33,021 nucleotides of DNA, taken from assembly GCF_000003605.2 (NCBI RefSeq), contig NW_003105106.1:275590-308610 (forward strand), given 5' to 3'. The notes under the pieces are model-generated. The model did no database searches. It saw only the letters and a program-made list of their open reading frames with translations, and was not told where the DNA came from. A program made the position numbers and the translations under genes. Positions within the stretch are counted from its first letter, which is position 1, and each line of letters begins with the position of its first letter. Source of the stretch: Saccoglossus kowalevskii (lineage: Eukaryota; Hemichordata; Enteropneusta; Harrimaniidae). Positions 1-12,500 of this stretch are shown in pieces.

Positions 1-2
1 GG

Positions 3-42
3 ACACACATACACACACACATACACACATACAGACACACTA
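3..42. repeat. CA-rich microsatellite
   Basis: Imperfect CACACA tract interrupted by CATA and CAGA units. It directly precedes a hairpin, resembling the GACGGACAGACACAC tails that precede another hairpin at 11.7 kb. Confidence 0.8.
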
Positions 43-50
43 ACTGCAAA

Positions 51-82
51 GACTCCCATTTTGTGCTTCGCACATGGGAGTC
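51..82. repeat. Hairpin with nested arms and TTC loop
   Basis: GACTCCCAT pairs with ATGGGAGTC, and an inner GTGC-TTC-GCAC closes the hairpin. It looks like the terminal hairpin of an interspersed repeat. Confidence 0.75.
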
Positions 83-1372
83 AAAAACAAAACAATGACG
101 TGCATCAGTAACCCACTATGACTGATGTCAATGCAAAGTCTGAATGAAATCGGTCAAGGCATGTCCGAGAAACGGTTGATGACATGTCCAAATTAGGCAG
201 AGGGTTTTCAACCCGCCTATTCACATAGTTCATACCCACCAGACTCCGGGACCCCCTGCCACCCCACTTTTTCCGTAGCGTAAGCTTAGTCCTCGGTGTG
301 AGACAAAGAACCAGGGGACAAGATGGCCTGCGCCTCATTCTCATGGGGCTTCCCCTGACCTAGATTTCTCTGTCATCGGCAGAATCGCAGATTAATGCCT
401 ACAGTTCAAAATATGGCGAGTAATGGACCGTAGTGAATTGTTGATTTTTAGGACAAAAAAGGCCGCCAGTTAGTCAAAGGCCAACCAAACCAACAATAAA
501 TCAATGTGCACATGTCTCATTATGATTCGTCGTTGTACCATCTTTGGAGAAAATCTGTCCAGGACAAACCCCAAAACAAGTCCCCATTTCGGACTACGTC
601 TAACGATTACTAAAAACCTTGAGGTAAGCTCCCCAGCGAGTCTCAAACAAGTTCTTGCACCCTCTCCACTCTCAGTATCTGAATGACAGAATTTTCAAAG
701 ATCCAACTTACTGGTAGACTTTTTTTTTTAGATCAAATCCTTTTCTACCCCTTTTTAAAAAAAGCAATTTTTTACCAATTTACTTGTTTGTAAAAATGAG
801 AACCAATTAGGGGACACCGGGCCTAATTTTATTGGCACCTAGGGCTGCAATTTTTGTCAAACTGCGGCCTGATTCGTCCACCAACTTTATTCGATGTTCA
901 TCACTGGATATTGATTATGCAAAATATGACTGAACATAGTATTTATTTAGTCATACTTTACAACTATTTTATGATTATGTGTCGTTTCTGAAACCGCAAG
1001 TTTGTGTTGTTCGTGCAAAGCACCTAGCTGATAACCCAGAGACGTAAAACTTTTCATTTTGAAGTCAACCTGCACTTGGCGTGAGCGCTTAATATGTTAG
1101 TATCATGGGTGGATTTGTGAAGAGATTTTCATTTCTCTATTAGCAAACATTAGTTAAAAAAAATGACCATTCTTCGAAAATGTTGATAGCTTCATTTTAT
1201 GACGATATCTTGAATAGCACTTTATTTGTAAAAATGTTATAAAAGCAATATATGATAGCTAACTTGTCTTCACACATGTAAGCAGTTTTTTACGAGGCTT
1301 TATCTAGTCCTAGTACCAAGTGAATTTGAACATTTAATACTGCAGGGGGGGGGGCTCTTAACATTTTGCAAA

Positions 1373-1586
1373 TACTGTAAAATGACTAATTTTCACTGGG
1401 TTTAAATTTCACTGATTTACCATTTCAGGCATATTCAGTGGGTTTTAAATTCACGGTTTCGTCATTTATATAATGTGTTCTATGGTAAATTTTACATATT
1501 CACTGGGTTTTAAATTAGCGCATTTTCCAGTCAGCGAAATAAGCTAAATTAAAACCCAGTGAATAATTACGCCCCTTTACAGTACT
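1373..1586. mobile_element. MITE-like element, copy 1 (divergent subtype)
   Basis: It begins TACTGTAAAATGACTAA and ends ...TTTACAGTA, so the ends are inverted copies. The interior carries several copies of TTCACTGGGTTTTAAA in both orientations. It has no coding capacity. It is related to the elements at 24.4, 27.5 and 28.8 kb. Confidence 0.6.
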
Positions 1587-1915
1587 TACTCGTATAATGC
1601 ATGGCGCCCTCTACAGTTAACAAATCTCAGTCAACAATGCCTGCCCTCAGTGTTCAAACTCATTCTCTTTTGTTTCATTGCATACTTGTACATTGATATA
1701 GAACAAACTGGTACAGACCAACAGGATTTCCCACATTACTCAAAATAAACAACAATCCATCCAATTAATGGTCTACATGTGACACCATTATTAACAAGTA
1801 CAGAGCTCATACTGAATGCACATAGTGCTTTATTTCTTACTAATTAATCATGATTGAAAGATATTCACAATTCAAAAAACAAACCTGGACCTTTAAACAA
1901 GTGGGATTCATGTCA

Positions 1916-1942
<27 letters not shown>
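1916..1942. repeat. T27 homopolymer
   Basis: An uninterrupted run of about 27 T on plus (A on the NAP1 sense strand). It could be a retroposition tail or a slippage product. No retrocopy body is recognised beside it. Confidence 0.85.
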
Positions 1943-1947
<5 letters not shown>

Positions 1948-3335
1948 CACAATAAATGCCCAGAGTGAAAAAAAAAAGAAACTATTACAACGCTAAACTT
2001 GCAGTCCTGTGTAAAAATTTCTTTATGACACTGGAAATGGTACAAATGATTTGGTATGCAAAACTAGGTAAAAAATTGCGCTATAAATTACTGACATGAT
2101 AATACAGTATTGTCAACAACATTATTATGCGAACACATACTAATACTAAAAATGAATTCTAACAGGGCTAATACAAACAAAGATCAAACGTATCAGGCCC
2201 AGAAAACTTTAAATCAAGGTATACAAGTCATTCTTAGCCAGTTAATGTATAACCTTCTAAGCCAATGAAATGCTATGAAATGTATGTGCCTGCTGTTTCT
2301 GCTATTAAAAACAGATAACATTCACGTAAATGACTTGTTAAATAGGTAAGCATCTAAAGAAACTATTTTTGGGATAACACTAGTGGTACTTCACCGATAA
2401 AGCTAAATATGTAAATTGTTATATCCAAGCTTTCAGAAAATACGTACAGTGTCTTATATGCTGGGTTCCGCTAGTAATAAAATAGTTTTATCCACGGGGG
2501 CAAATACTTTTTCAAGTTTTCAATACAAGTTTGCTCAGGCAATTTGGAATTTCGTAAATCAGACGAAACAAATCAGAACATTTATCAAATTTTTGTAAGA
2601 AATTGTAAAATTCTGGTGTAACATCCACTTCATATTAAGCAATATGTTTTTAGCTGTTTAATTTACATTTCTGCGGGACATTTTTTCTGGAAGAGCTACT
2701 TCGCAGAAAATTCATCTTTCCATTGGTGCAGAGAGTGACATTTCTTGTAACCAAAATGAAAACAAAATTCACCATTAATGACTATTGAAGGGTTAGCGGA
2801 AGCCAAGGTCATATGCATATTTGTTGTAAATATTACAAGTCGTGCCACTACCGGTACATGGATATCAATGATATGAGCGGGAAAAAAAAAACCAAACCAC
2901 TCACTCATTAGTGTGAAAGTCACTATACTCCTTCGCAATCAGCTTACAGGAAAGTCTTACACCAGACAAGTAGTTAACCACTGAATCCAGATTTACAGAA
3001 CACAATCGAACCTCAATAAATTATAAACTTTGACAAGCCCTCCCCTTCCACTCCCTGTAGGGAAGCTAAAAGTACATAAAAACACAATATCACCTGTACA
3101 CATGCATTTTTATCCAAAGAATTTTTATATACAACAATTCCAAGTGTAATTATTTATAAATTCTGACAGAAAACGTAATCACCACTGATTGAGGTCCAAA
3201 TTTGCTTAATGACTTAAAAGTCTTCGCAGGAATTTTGTAAATGGTGACATTACTGGAGGAATGTAATGACCACAAACAAACATTGACTCCAGTTACTATT
3301 GATCTAAGTTTCACTTAAAAACACAAACAACATTA

Positions 3336-3375
3336 TTTATTATTTAATTAAACTACTTTTTTGAATTTATTTATT
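3336..3375 (-). terminator. Candidate poly(A) signals of NAP1
   Basis: Minus-strand AATAAA hexamers lie at 3370-3375, 3366-3371 and 3336-3341 (TTTATT on plus), 160-200 nt past the NAP1 stop. Overlapping canonical hexamers this close to the stop fit a short 3' UTR. Another AATAAA at 1829-1834 could serve a long 3' UTR. In such an AT-rich region, hexamers also arise by chance. Confidence 0.45.
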
Positions 3376-3534
3376 TGTTTATGCAAAGCATAGACTCTAG
3401 CAGTAGGTGTAAACTAGAGTTACTGCCTTTCTTATGATAAATTTGCCGAACGTGGATAGACTGTGAAAAAAGAAATGTTGTAAATCTTGGGGTATGAAAA
3501 AAAAATATGCAGGAAAAAAAAACTGTGGCTAGCT

Positions 3535-3570
3535 TCACTGTTGTTTACATTCTGATGGCTTCTGTCCATC
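3535..3570 (-). CDS. NAP1L1: NAP1 coding exon 12 (stop, CKQQ terminus)
   Basis: Twelve codons after acceptor ttttgtttcag: DGQKPSECKQQ then TGA. The last five residues equal human ECKQQ. Cys four residues from the end with terminal Gln fits a farnesyl-transferase CAAX box (family knowledge). Confidence 0.93.
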   Translation of the reverse strand, partial: DGQKPSECKQQ

Positions 3571-6500
3571 CTGAAACAAAATAATACAAATAGAATGAAA
3601 TAGTTAATATAGCTCAAAATATATTTGACAAATCAGTGGAAAAAAAAATTTTCTTGGAAGTTGATCTTATGTTAAATCTTGTGTCTACAAGTTAAACAAA
3701 ATGTTGATGGGAGGTAATTTATAGTTCTTGATCTTGGTTAAGGCAGATACAAACAATTACTGTCTCCAATTGTAAACATGGGTACTCTAGTTGATAACCT
3801 TTGACCTTATATTATATGGACACTAACCCGACATAATTGTTTTAGTAAGAACATTTGGTCCAAAAGACAAAACTAACTTGACTATGATGGTCAAGTAAAA
3901 TACATTATTTTTGCTTTTTTTCCCTGAAGGGATGAAGCGAAGAGTACCTTTTTTCCTATGTTTTACATTCATCTTGGGAAAAAAACATTATGATTCAGTG
4001 AAAATTAATTACATACAAAACATCCAAAATGTCTTTTCAATGAAAATTTATTATTATTAATAAAGTATTTTTCATCAGTTATTAAACAATTTTTCAGGTT
4101 TATTTCAAGATGGGGATGAAAACCTATTTTATTCTGACTGGACAACCATGTATCTTTTTTATAAATTTTAACTTCTACTGCTGTATATATAAAACCCTCC
4201 CACTACTTTTTTTTTTAATCATCTTCTCTATGTAACACATTAACGTACCTTGCTGGGATCGTATTCAGGGTCATTGTCATCATCATCATCACCTTCCTCG
4301 CCATCAGCATCCTGAAAAATTAAATGCTACAGTCACCTGTGAATCAGGTCTTTCCCCCCTTCCCCTTTTCTCACACCATCTAAAGCCAAGACATGTTCAG
4401 CAGTCTGGACAGCAGCTTAGGAAATGTGCATAATTACGTCCTTCACTACATGACAAAGTATACACTCTCTGTGAAGGCATATATACATGCAAGTATACAG
4501 AAGGAAGTGTGGAACCAAATATGAAAATGAAAGAGAAGTTACTAATGGATGTATTGTAATTTCAGGTAATTATACACATTTCCTTTACTCCTACCTTAGC
4601 CAAAACTACAGTTATCATGCACCTGTTGGTAGAAAGCTACAGAGCACATGGTGGGTGAACATGCTGTACCTGTGCATGCATTATATGTTTACTGAGCTTC
4701 TGTTGCTGATGAACAACACACTCATATAAAAGAGAATGTAGTCCAGATGACTAGAAGACCGTGGGCATACAAGAAAAAGAAAGTCGTCACAAGACCTAAA
4801 GGGCATATAAGAGAAAATAGGCCCAATGACTATAAGACCTCAGCTGTACAAAGAAAGTAGGCCTGCTGACTAAAAGTACCCAAAGGTTGCGGTAGACGTA
4901 CAATGCATCTAGTGTTCAAATTTTTAATGTTGATTTGAGTTGCGCAAAGAACCCAGAGGAGAACCCAGCGTATGAGTATACATAACATGCATGAAACATA
5001 CGAGAGACTGCCATACATCTACCAGACTGTTAGTTTTTACCCCTGATTTTCTGTTCAAAATTACCTCTTCTTCACCTTCTTCTTCATACTACAAAAATTA
5101 AAAAAACAAAACAACAGTTACACATTTGCATAAAAAAATAGTTTCCCAAAAAATTAGATATAGTCATAGCAAGCCATAGACAATACTCACAACATATCGC
5201 AAACATCAATATTTTCACTGAGCGCAAGTTCAGATACCACAAGTGTCCATATATGGACTAATTTATTCTAGGACACAGGATTTAAAAAACCCAAATCCCA
5301 CATTCTAATTCGATCTCATCACTGAATCGCAATTTAAATAGACATGTGTCATCGAACTGAAAGTATCGTTTGTTTATTAAACTGAATTAAAGTGCAAAGC
5401 ATGCACTGTTCACTTATTCTTACATTAATGGTGGTTGCAAGTAACACACAGTTGGGATAGAAATTTCCTGAAGTTAAAATTATTTTCTGTGATCCACTGT
5501 TTTAAATAGTTGTGGTACCCAAACTAATTTTTGAATTATGAACCTCAATTGTATACCAATTTTCTAATCCAAAATAGCCACCACAGAAAGGTTTAATAAC
5601 ATGGGGAAATAGCAAAGTCAGTATTTTCATAGAAATAAGTTAGGAACCGCACTAATTTTATTTATGAAACTTTTATCAAGCAATCATCGATGTACATGTG
5701 GAATCATATCATCTAACAGTGCCTGACAAAGGTTGGTCAAATCAGGGAACAATGATACTTCCTCAATTGTGAAGTGTGTGACAAAAAAACACCCACCTCA
5801 TCATCGTCTTCAATCGCTTCTCCTGTGAAGTAAAGGACGGCCTTTGGAATAACTCTCTCTCGGAAAAAGTGACCAATCTCAAAATCTGCTGCTAGCACTA
5901 CTTCAGTCTCTTCATCCTAAAAATTGAGAACGATATCAAAATAAAATGCATGTTAAGCCAGGCTAGCATCTTGTGTTTCGATTGATTCTGACTTGATTTT
6001 ACAGTCAGGAACATACTAGGTAAATGTAAATGTCTGGAATTATCATACTCATTCACTCATCAGCAACTCAGTCATCAAGAAGATTAGCATCTTCTGAACT
6101 AGTCATTGTCCAGCTGACCCATTACTGATCATTAGAATTAACATGCAATTTGTTGAAAAAAAATAGCTGAAAAGGAGAGCACTCTTATAATATAACATGC
6201 AAAGTGTCTGGCAGGCAAGATCCAGTCATTCATACCTAGGTAGGTAGGTACAGCAAATGTGGTTGTTTGCTACTGTGTTATTATTCAATATACTTGCATG
6301 TTTAGGCAATGTACATCATTACTGTACATTACAAGCTAGTTCTGATCTGTGCACACCATTTTGTATTGAGTATGCAAATAAGTAAAACCGTAATATCCGT
6401 GTGCCAGCCTCTAATGACGTCCAAATCTGATACAAAGTTCTCTAGACTAAAAAGTAGAAAACAAATTCCTACTCACCATTTCACCATCTTCTGGAACTTG

Positions 6501-9500
6501 TGGAGGATTAAAGAAATTAAAGAATGAATCATTTTGGACAGTTTTGGTCACCGTTCTGGTTGTCCCTCGTCCTTTATGCTTCTGTTTCTTCTTGATAACC
6601 TTAACTGTGATGTTCTTGCCTTTCTTCCAGTCTATTGTGCACCTTAGGAGTAGAGACGAACATATTCAGTACACAGAATCATGCAGTTACAAAAAAAGTT
6701 CACTTATTAATAGATTTGACAATCACACTTGAAAACGTGCGAGCTGAATCAAGAGTTGTCTATGAGTACGACTTGTCCAGAGAACGAGTCTACTCTTTAG
6801 GTATTGTATTAAAAAGGAGGACATGCAACTGTTGTCGTAAGCGATGGATATTTCAAGTCACATGAATTGCAACATGATCAGAAAATCCTAAAACAAATCT
6901 ACCTACAATTCAAGAAAGACTATGCAAATGAATAACTCTGTCAATGAACTGTTTAGAGTTCATCTCAACTGTGTCAGCTAGAGTCCTTGCTTTTTTTTGA
7001 AAAGTGCATTTGGCTTTATTGAAAACATCAATAATCCCCATCACTAATACACCTTTCCGTAAAACAGTAACAGCATGTCTGCATATGACTTTGGCTTCTG
7101 CAAACTTCACCAGTAACTAATAGCAAATTTTATTTAGTTTCGGCTAAAATAAAATGTCAAAATCCTTCTTCTAGAAAAACACCTCACAGAGATGTAAATC
7201 AAACATTGGGTGAAAATATAGTGCTTATTTTACAATTTTCTACAAAAATTTGATAAATGTTCTTATTTTTCATTTTGGCTTACTCAATCAAATTTCTCAA
7301 CAGTCCACTGTGCTCTCTGATGCCATTGGTTAAAATTTATTTGATTGACATACAGACTAAACTTTCGAGATTATGAAATATCTATTGCTTACAAAGAAGT
7401 ACAAAACATATCAAAGTTGCATACCCTTATCTTATTAATCCTACTTCATATGTGTAGTATGCTAGTTCACTGACAAAAAACAATCTTCCCATTCATACCC
7501 CTACTACCCCAACTCATGTGCATGATATTTGCTGATAATTGAATTTTATTAACAGGTTTCAGTGCATTCTATACGTACGTACCCTGTACAGCTGACTATT
7601 TCAGGACCTTCAAAACTGAATGGATCGCTTTCATCAGGCTCCGATCTCATTGAATAATATTTAGTTAAGACTTTGTTAGTGAAATAATCATTTGCCGCAA
7701 AGTGAAATTCAAGCGTAAAACCCTGCAAGATAAAAACAATACTGTGAACTGTTGGTATTGTTATCAGTCCTCCCCTAACACATTTCATAGTAGTAGCAAT
7801 ACAAAATGTTTGAATATGTCTGATCGAACAGATAGTACAACGACCAACAATTTCAAACTGCGTCATTGATGCCATTTTAGGTAAATTGGGTTAAATTTAG
7901 CAAATTTTAAAAGATCAATGACAATTTTATTGATTTTCCTGCTATAGTACAAGCTTTTATTAGCATATTAAAATGAAATCTATAATGCATTGATCAAGAG
8001 GCAGGTGACATTTAAAGTACTTTGTACATTCCCTCTATATCAAAACAACATCATAGTGGTCATGGGGCAACATTATTTACGGATTCTGTAATCAGGTGTA
8101 CCATGACATAAAAGCATTAAAAAATGTTAAGATGAAACAGATAAAGCTGAAAACTCAACTCACCATTGGTTGACCCGGTTCTGAAAATTTAACGTGGATA
8201 TTTTCTAAACATTTAAGTATAGGTTCATCATGCTCTTGTACCATTTCACTCAACATGTCTACATTCTTGAAAATAGTTAACCAGAATTCTGGGATTCCAT
8301 TGGGATTCTCTGTCAAAAAAAAGAATCAAAGAAAGCTTAGAGTTTTATTTATCCTTCCAAACAACAAGCATGGCAACTAATATTTGTCTGCTATCTGAAA
8401 TGTACAGGTACAATGTGATTGCATTGACTTACTTACAAAGATTCATTAAAAAAAAAATGTTAAGTACTTGAGACATTGATGGAAAAGCTGAAAACTGACT
8501 TAAGTATTATGCAAATCGGTTAATTAATATGCACAGTTTTTAATGTAAATCTAATATCATCTGCACAACGTCACAGACCATCATTGTACCAAGTTTCAGA
8601 ACTTGAGATATCAATAGAAAAGCCGAAAAATTGTTAATTATTATGCAAATTAGGTAATTAATATGCACAGATTTAAACCAAAACTAAACAGGTACGTGAA
8701 TTTCCATTATTCTAAAGCATTCACATACCAAGTTTCATTGAAATATAATCAGTAGTACTTGAGATATCAGTGGTAAAGCCAAAAATTGACTAACCTTTCT
8801 ACTAATTAGGTTATCAATATTTTTTTTTTCTTTATTCAATGGAGCTTTTAGCTCAGTAAAATATCAAGACTTTGTTGTGTTTTACAATTTTCATAATTTT
8901 TTACTAGTACTAGTTAGCCAGATCAGTCATTAAGATGTGTCACCATGCAAAATATACTGGAATTGCAAACCAACCTTCTTCCTTTTCATCCACTTTTTCC
9001 TTCTCTTCCAGTGAGGCTTTCTTCTTCATTTCATCCTGAAGTAAAGTCAAAACAGAACACTTATTTATGTATATTAAGTAGCTCATGAATATTAATCAAC
9101 AACAGACCATGGTCACTTGAAAGAACACTTATGTTTTTTGTCAGTGTTATAATAACAGTACATTTTTCTATTTCATTATGGGCACATTCTCTTCTTCATT
9201 TTTGGAAAACACTTGCAACACACTTGCATTCTCAACAATTCAAAAGTCAGTCATACCCATTTCAACAAACTTAATTTGCAGCAACAATTACTAAGTTTGA
9301 GCTGCCCTTAAATGTTTATGGCATAATGACTTTAGTTTGTATGAGAGAATGAGCAGACTCTAAAAACCTATCCTGCTCACAAGATTAGCCATCCCATGTA
9401 TGTATTTACTATCATGGTAAATTGTACCATTTTATGCATACACAATTTCAGAATTTGACATTGTTTGAGAAGACATTTCACTAAAAATCAGTGACCCTAG

Positions 9501-12500
9501 TGAAATCACTGCAGCAATATTCCACAAATTTTCTCTTGCAACATTGTCTCCATGCATCACTGATTGGACCACACAAGTTTACGTGCATTAATAAGATTAC
9601 AGATATTAATTTAAATTTTTTGCATTAAATATTGATCACTCACTCACTCACACACACACAAATCAAATAACAAGAATATTGATTCCCCCACAATAAAGGC
9701 AGTCGTACATTACTCACTGCCAACAATTCATTTTCTTCATCGTCTTCCTCTTCGTCACTACTTTGCCATTCACAGTCCGAGTCTGTAGGCTCTATTGCAC
9801 CAATCACAACATCTTTCCTCTAGTAGTACAATAAGACAAGTCATGGAAACCCAACATCGTCATAGAAATGTACAATCAGTCAAACGGCAGACAAAGACAA
9901 ATGTATTTTGAATGAAACATTTTTTAAATGAAAAAATGCCATCTCTGCAGTTCTGAAAATATTTTGGTGTTTCATTTTGAAAGGTCACAAGTCAGCCATC
10001 TTGAATTGGGACACTTGTGCTATTAATAAAAATTGCATATGAATATAGGCAATGTAAACATGAAGTTTGAACGTAATTGACAGAGACAGCTCAAAGATAT
10101 TATAGGTTGTACACATCTACAAGGGCAGTAAAAAAACATCAAAAATGACTAGGAAATAAACAATGGAATTCCCAATGGAATATTATGTTTACATAGTTGT
10201 CTCAATTGAAAACCAAAGTTACAATTACAAACCTTTTCATACAATGACTGATAGAGGGCAGCATACTTGCATTCAAGTTCATGCACTTCTTCGTAGAATT
10301 TAGCTTCTGTCTTGGCATATTTCACCTGTAGATTCTTCAACGCCTTGACACGCCTCTTGACTACCTTTGGTAAACTGTGATATCAAACGTATATACATTA
10401 TATAGCCATAGTAATGCACTATGTCCGATATAGATAGAATATTCGTAGATGATTTTCCCGTGTCAAAATGTTGGTGCTAGTTTGGGTTTTAAATTTACCC
10501 AAAATTCACCTCCGTAAATTACTTTACAACAAGTCATTGAAAATGACACAGTCCCCGTTAAACTTTTGAAAGTTCTCTTTGTGCTCGTTATATTAAAGGG
10601 AAGGGGTTGTCGCGAGCGTGTCCTTGAAACTTGAGTTCCAAGTGGCGTATACAACAGATTGTTTATTTACATCAAAACACGTGCAGTAGTAATATGGCCA
10701 AAAATAAAAACAGCCGTTTTTCGGCCATCTTTGATCTGATTATGAAATACACTCATATGTATGATGTATGTGCCAAATACGAATGAAAATGGTACATAAA
10801 TTGTGGAAATATAGTAGTAAGACCAAAAATTCAGATGGCTGTCAATCGACCATCCTTGACCAGATTTCGAAACAAATTGTCATGGACATTCATCCTAACA
10901 TGTATAAAGTACATGTATGTGCCAAATTTGAATGAAAACTGACAGAGCACGTCCAAGATACCACATAGAAAAACAAAACAAGATGCCTGCCAGTCTACCA
11001 TATTTGATCCAATTGCGAAATAAATCGTCATGGACATGTATCCTAACATGTATATTCTATGTACCAAGTTTGAATGACAACTGACAAAGCATGTCCAAAA
11101 TACAACATTTTCCAAAAACAAGATGGCTGCCAGTCGGCCATTTTGAATCGAATCGCTAAGCCACTGCATGTGCATATGTCATACATAAGGTACTAGGCAC
11201 ATGCAAAGAATGAACGGAATCGGTCCACAGGATTCTGAAATATGACTCTGGACAGATTGACGCAGGGATGGACAGACACACGGACGGACAGACACAGGAA
11301 CTCACAAACGGTCGGGAACATGTATCCTAACATGTATAATCTATGTACTAAATTTGAATGAAAACTGACAAAGCATGTCCAAAATACAACATTTTCAAAA
11401 AACAAGATGGCTGCCAGTCGGCCATCTTTGATCCAATTGTGAAATAAATTGTCATGGACATGTATCCTAACATGTATAATCTATGTACCAAGTTTGAATG
11501 AAAACTGACAAAGCATGTCCAAAATACAACATTTTCAAAAAACAAGATGGCTGCCAGTCGGCTATTTTGAATCGAATCGCTAAACCACTGCATGTGCATA
11601 TGTCCCACATAAAGTACTAGGCACATGCAAAGAATGAACGGAATCGGTCCAAGGGATTCTGAGATATGACTTCGGACGGACACACAGACACACGAACGGA
11701 AACCGAATTATACGTCCCGTTTCGGACTTTGTCCGAACGGGGACTAATAAGAGTGCAATTCAAATATCTATGGCAATTTGAACATTTCAATGAACATTGA
11801 ATATAAGGGTTCAAAACAATTGAGTGCACAATGCACTCTGTATGTTGCATGTATACCCAAATATGCATACTGTACATGTAGGAATTTAATTTAAGCCAAT
11901 ATATAATTGCTAAATACAGATAAATTACATGATTTAAAAAAAAATGATAAAAGCGTGGTGGAGAATTCCAGAATGTGCATCAGGTGCTAATCAAGAAGTC
12001 ACAGATGCAGCTATGTATATAATGATGGTCTGATGATAATAAATTAACACCTTTATTTGCCAAATTTTATTAATAATATTTGGTGAATGTCACATTGAGG
12101 TTGATGTAGATAATTCTAAAGCCCAACATGCACATCTGTCTATTTATTTCAATCCTTTGAACATTGGAAAACAGCAAAAATTTTCAAATGCTTCCACATG
12201 CTTTAATAGCATGTAAACACATAGCCTGCTGAAGACAGATGGATGCTCCATGGACAGTCGGTATGAATGGTATATAATCAGTCAATGCGTTGACATGGTG
12301 TGCACTATTACTTACTTTTCAATGTAACCAGTACTTTTTCCAACCAATCCATCCAACCTTTCTTGTAAAGCTGCTAATACCTGTGGATTCTGCATAACTT
12401 GAGATGAAATATCACCAACTGAAAGAAGAACAATGTCAAAAGTCAAAAACAAGTAACCCGACAAAGTCTGTACAACACATACATGTACCATATCTGATTG

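Larger units (their letters stand above)
1..3534. other. NAP1 3' UTR and downstream flank; no gene seen
   Basis: I find no conserved coding sequence on either strand. The stretch holds a CA-rich microsatellite (3-42), a perfect hairpin (51-82), a degraded interspersed-repeat fragment (about 115-200), a G10 run (1345-1354), a MITE-like element (1373-1586), a T27 tract (1916-1942) and poly(A) signals. The first few kilobases below 3534 may belong to a long NAP1 3' UTR. Confidence 0.6.

Noticed and set aside
7571-7582. Tandem donors gtacgtacgt after NAP1 exon 7 as a regulated alternative splice
   Set aside because: Using the GT 4 nt downstream would shift the frame in the NAP core; only the first donor restores the conserved CTGC junction.
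8466-8830. CRISPR-like array
   Set aside because: Units are long, imperfect and without unique spacers, and the window is clearly animal DNA.
10831-11877. Several 70-114 codon minus-strand frames (repeating VVFWTCFVS)
   Set aside because: They arise from the duplicated sub-units of the interspersed repeat, lack domain similarity, and repeat with the DNA, not as a protein family.
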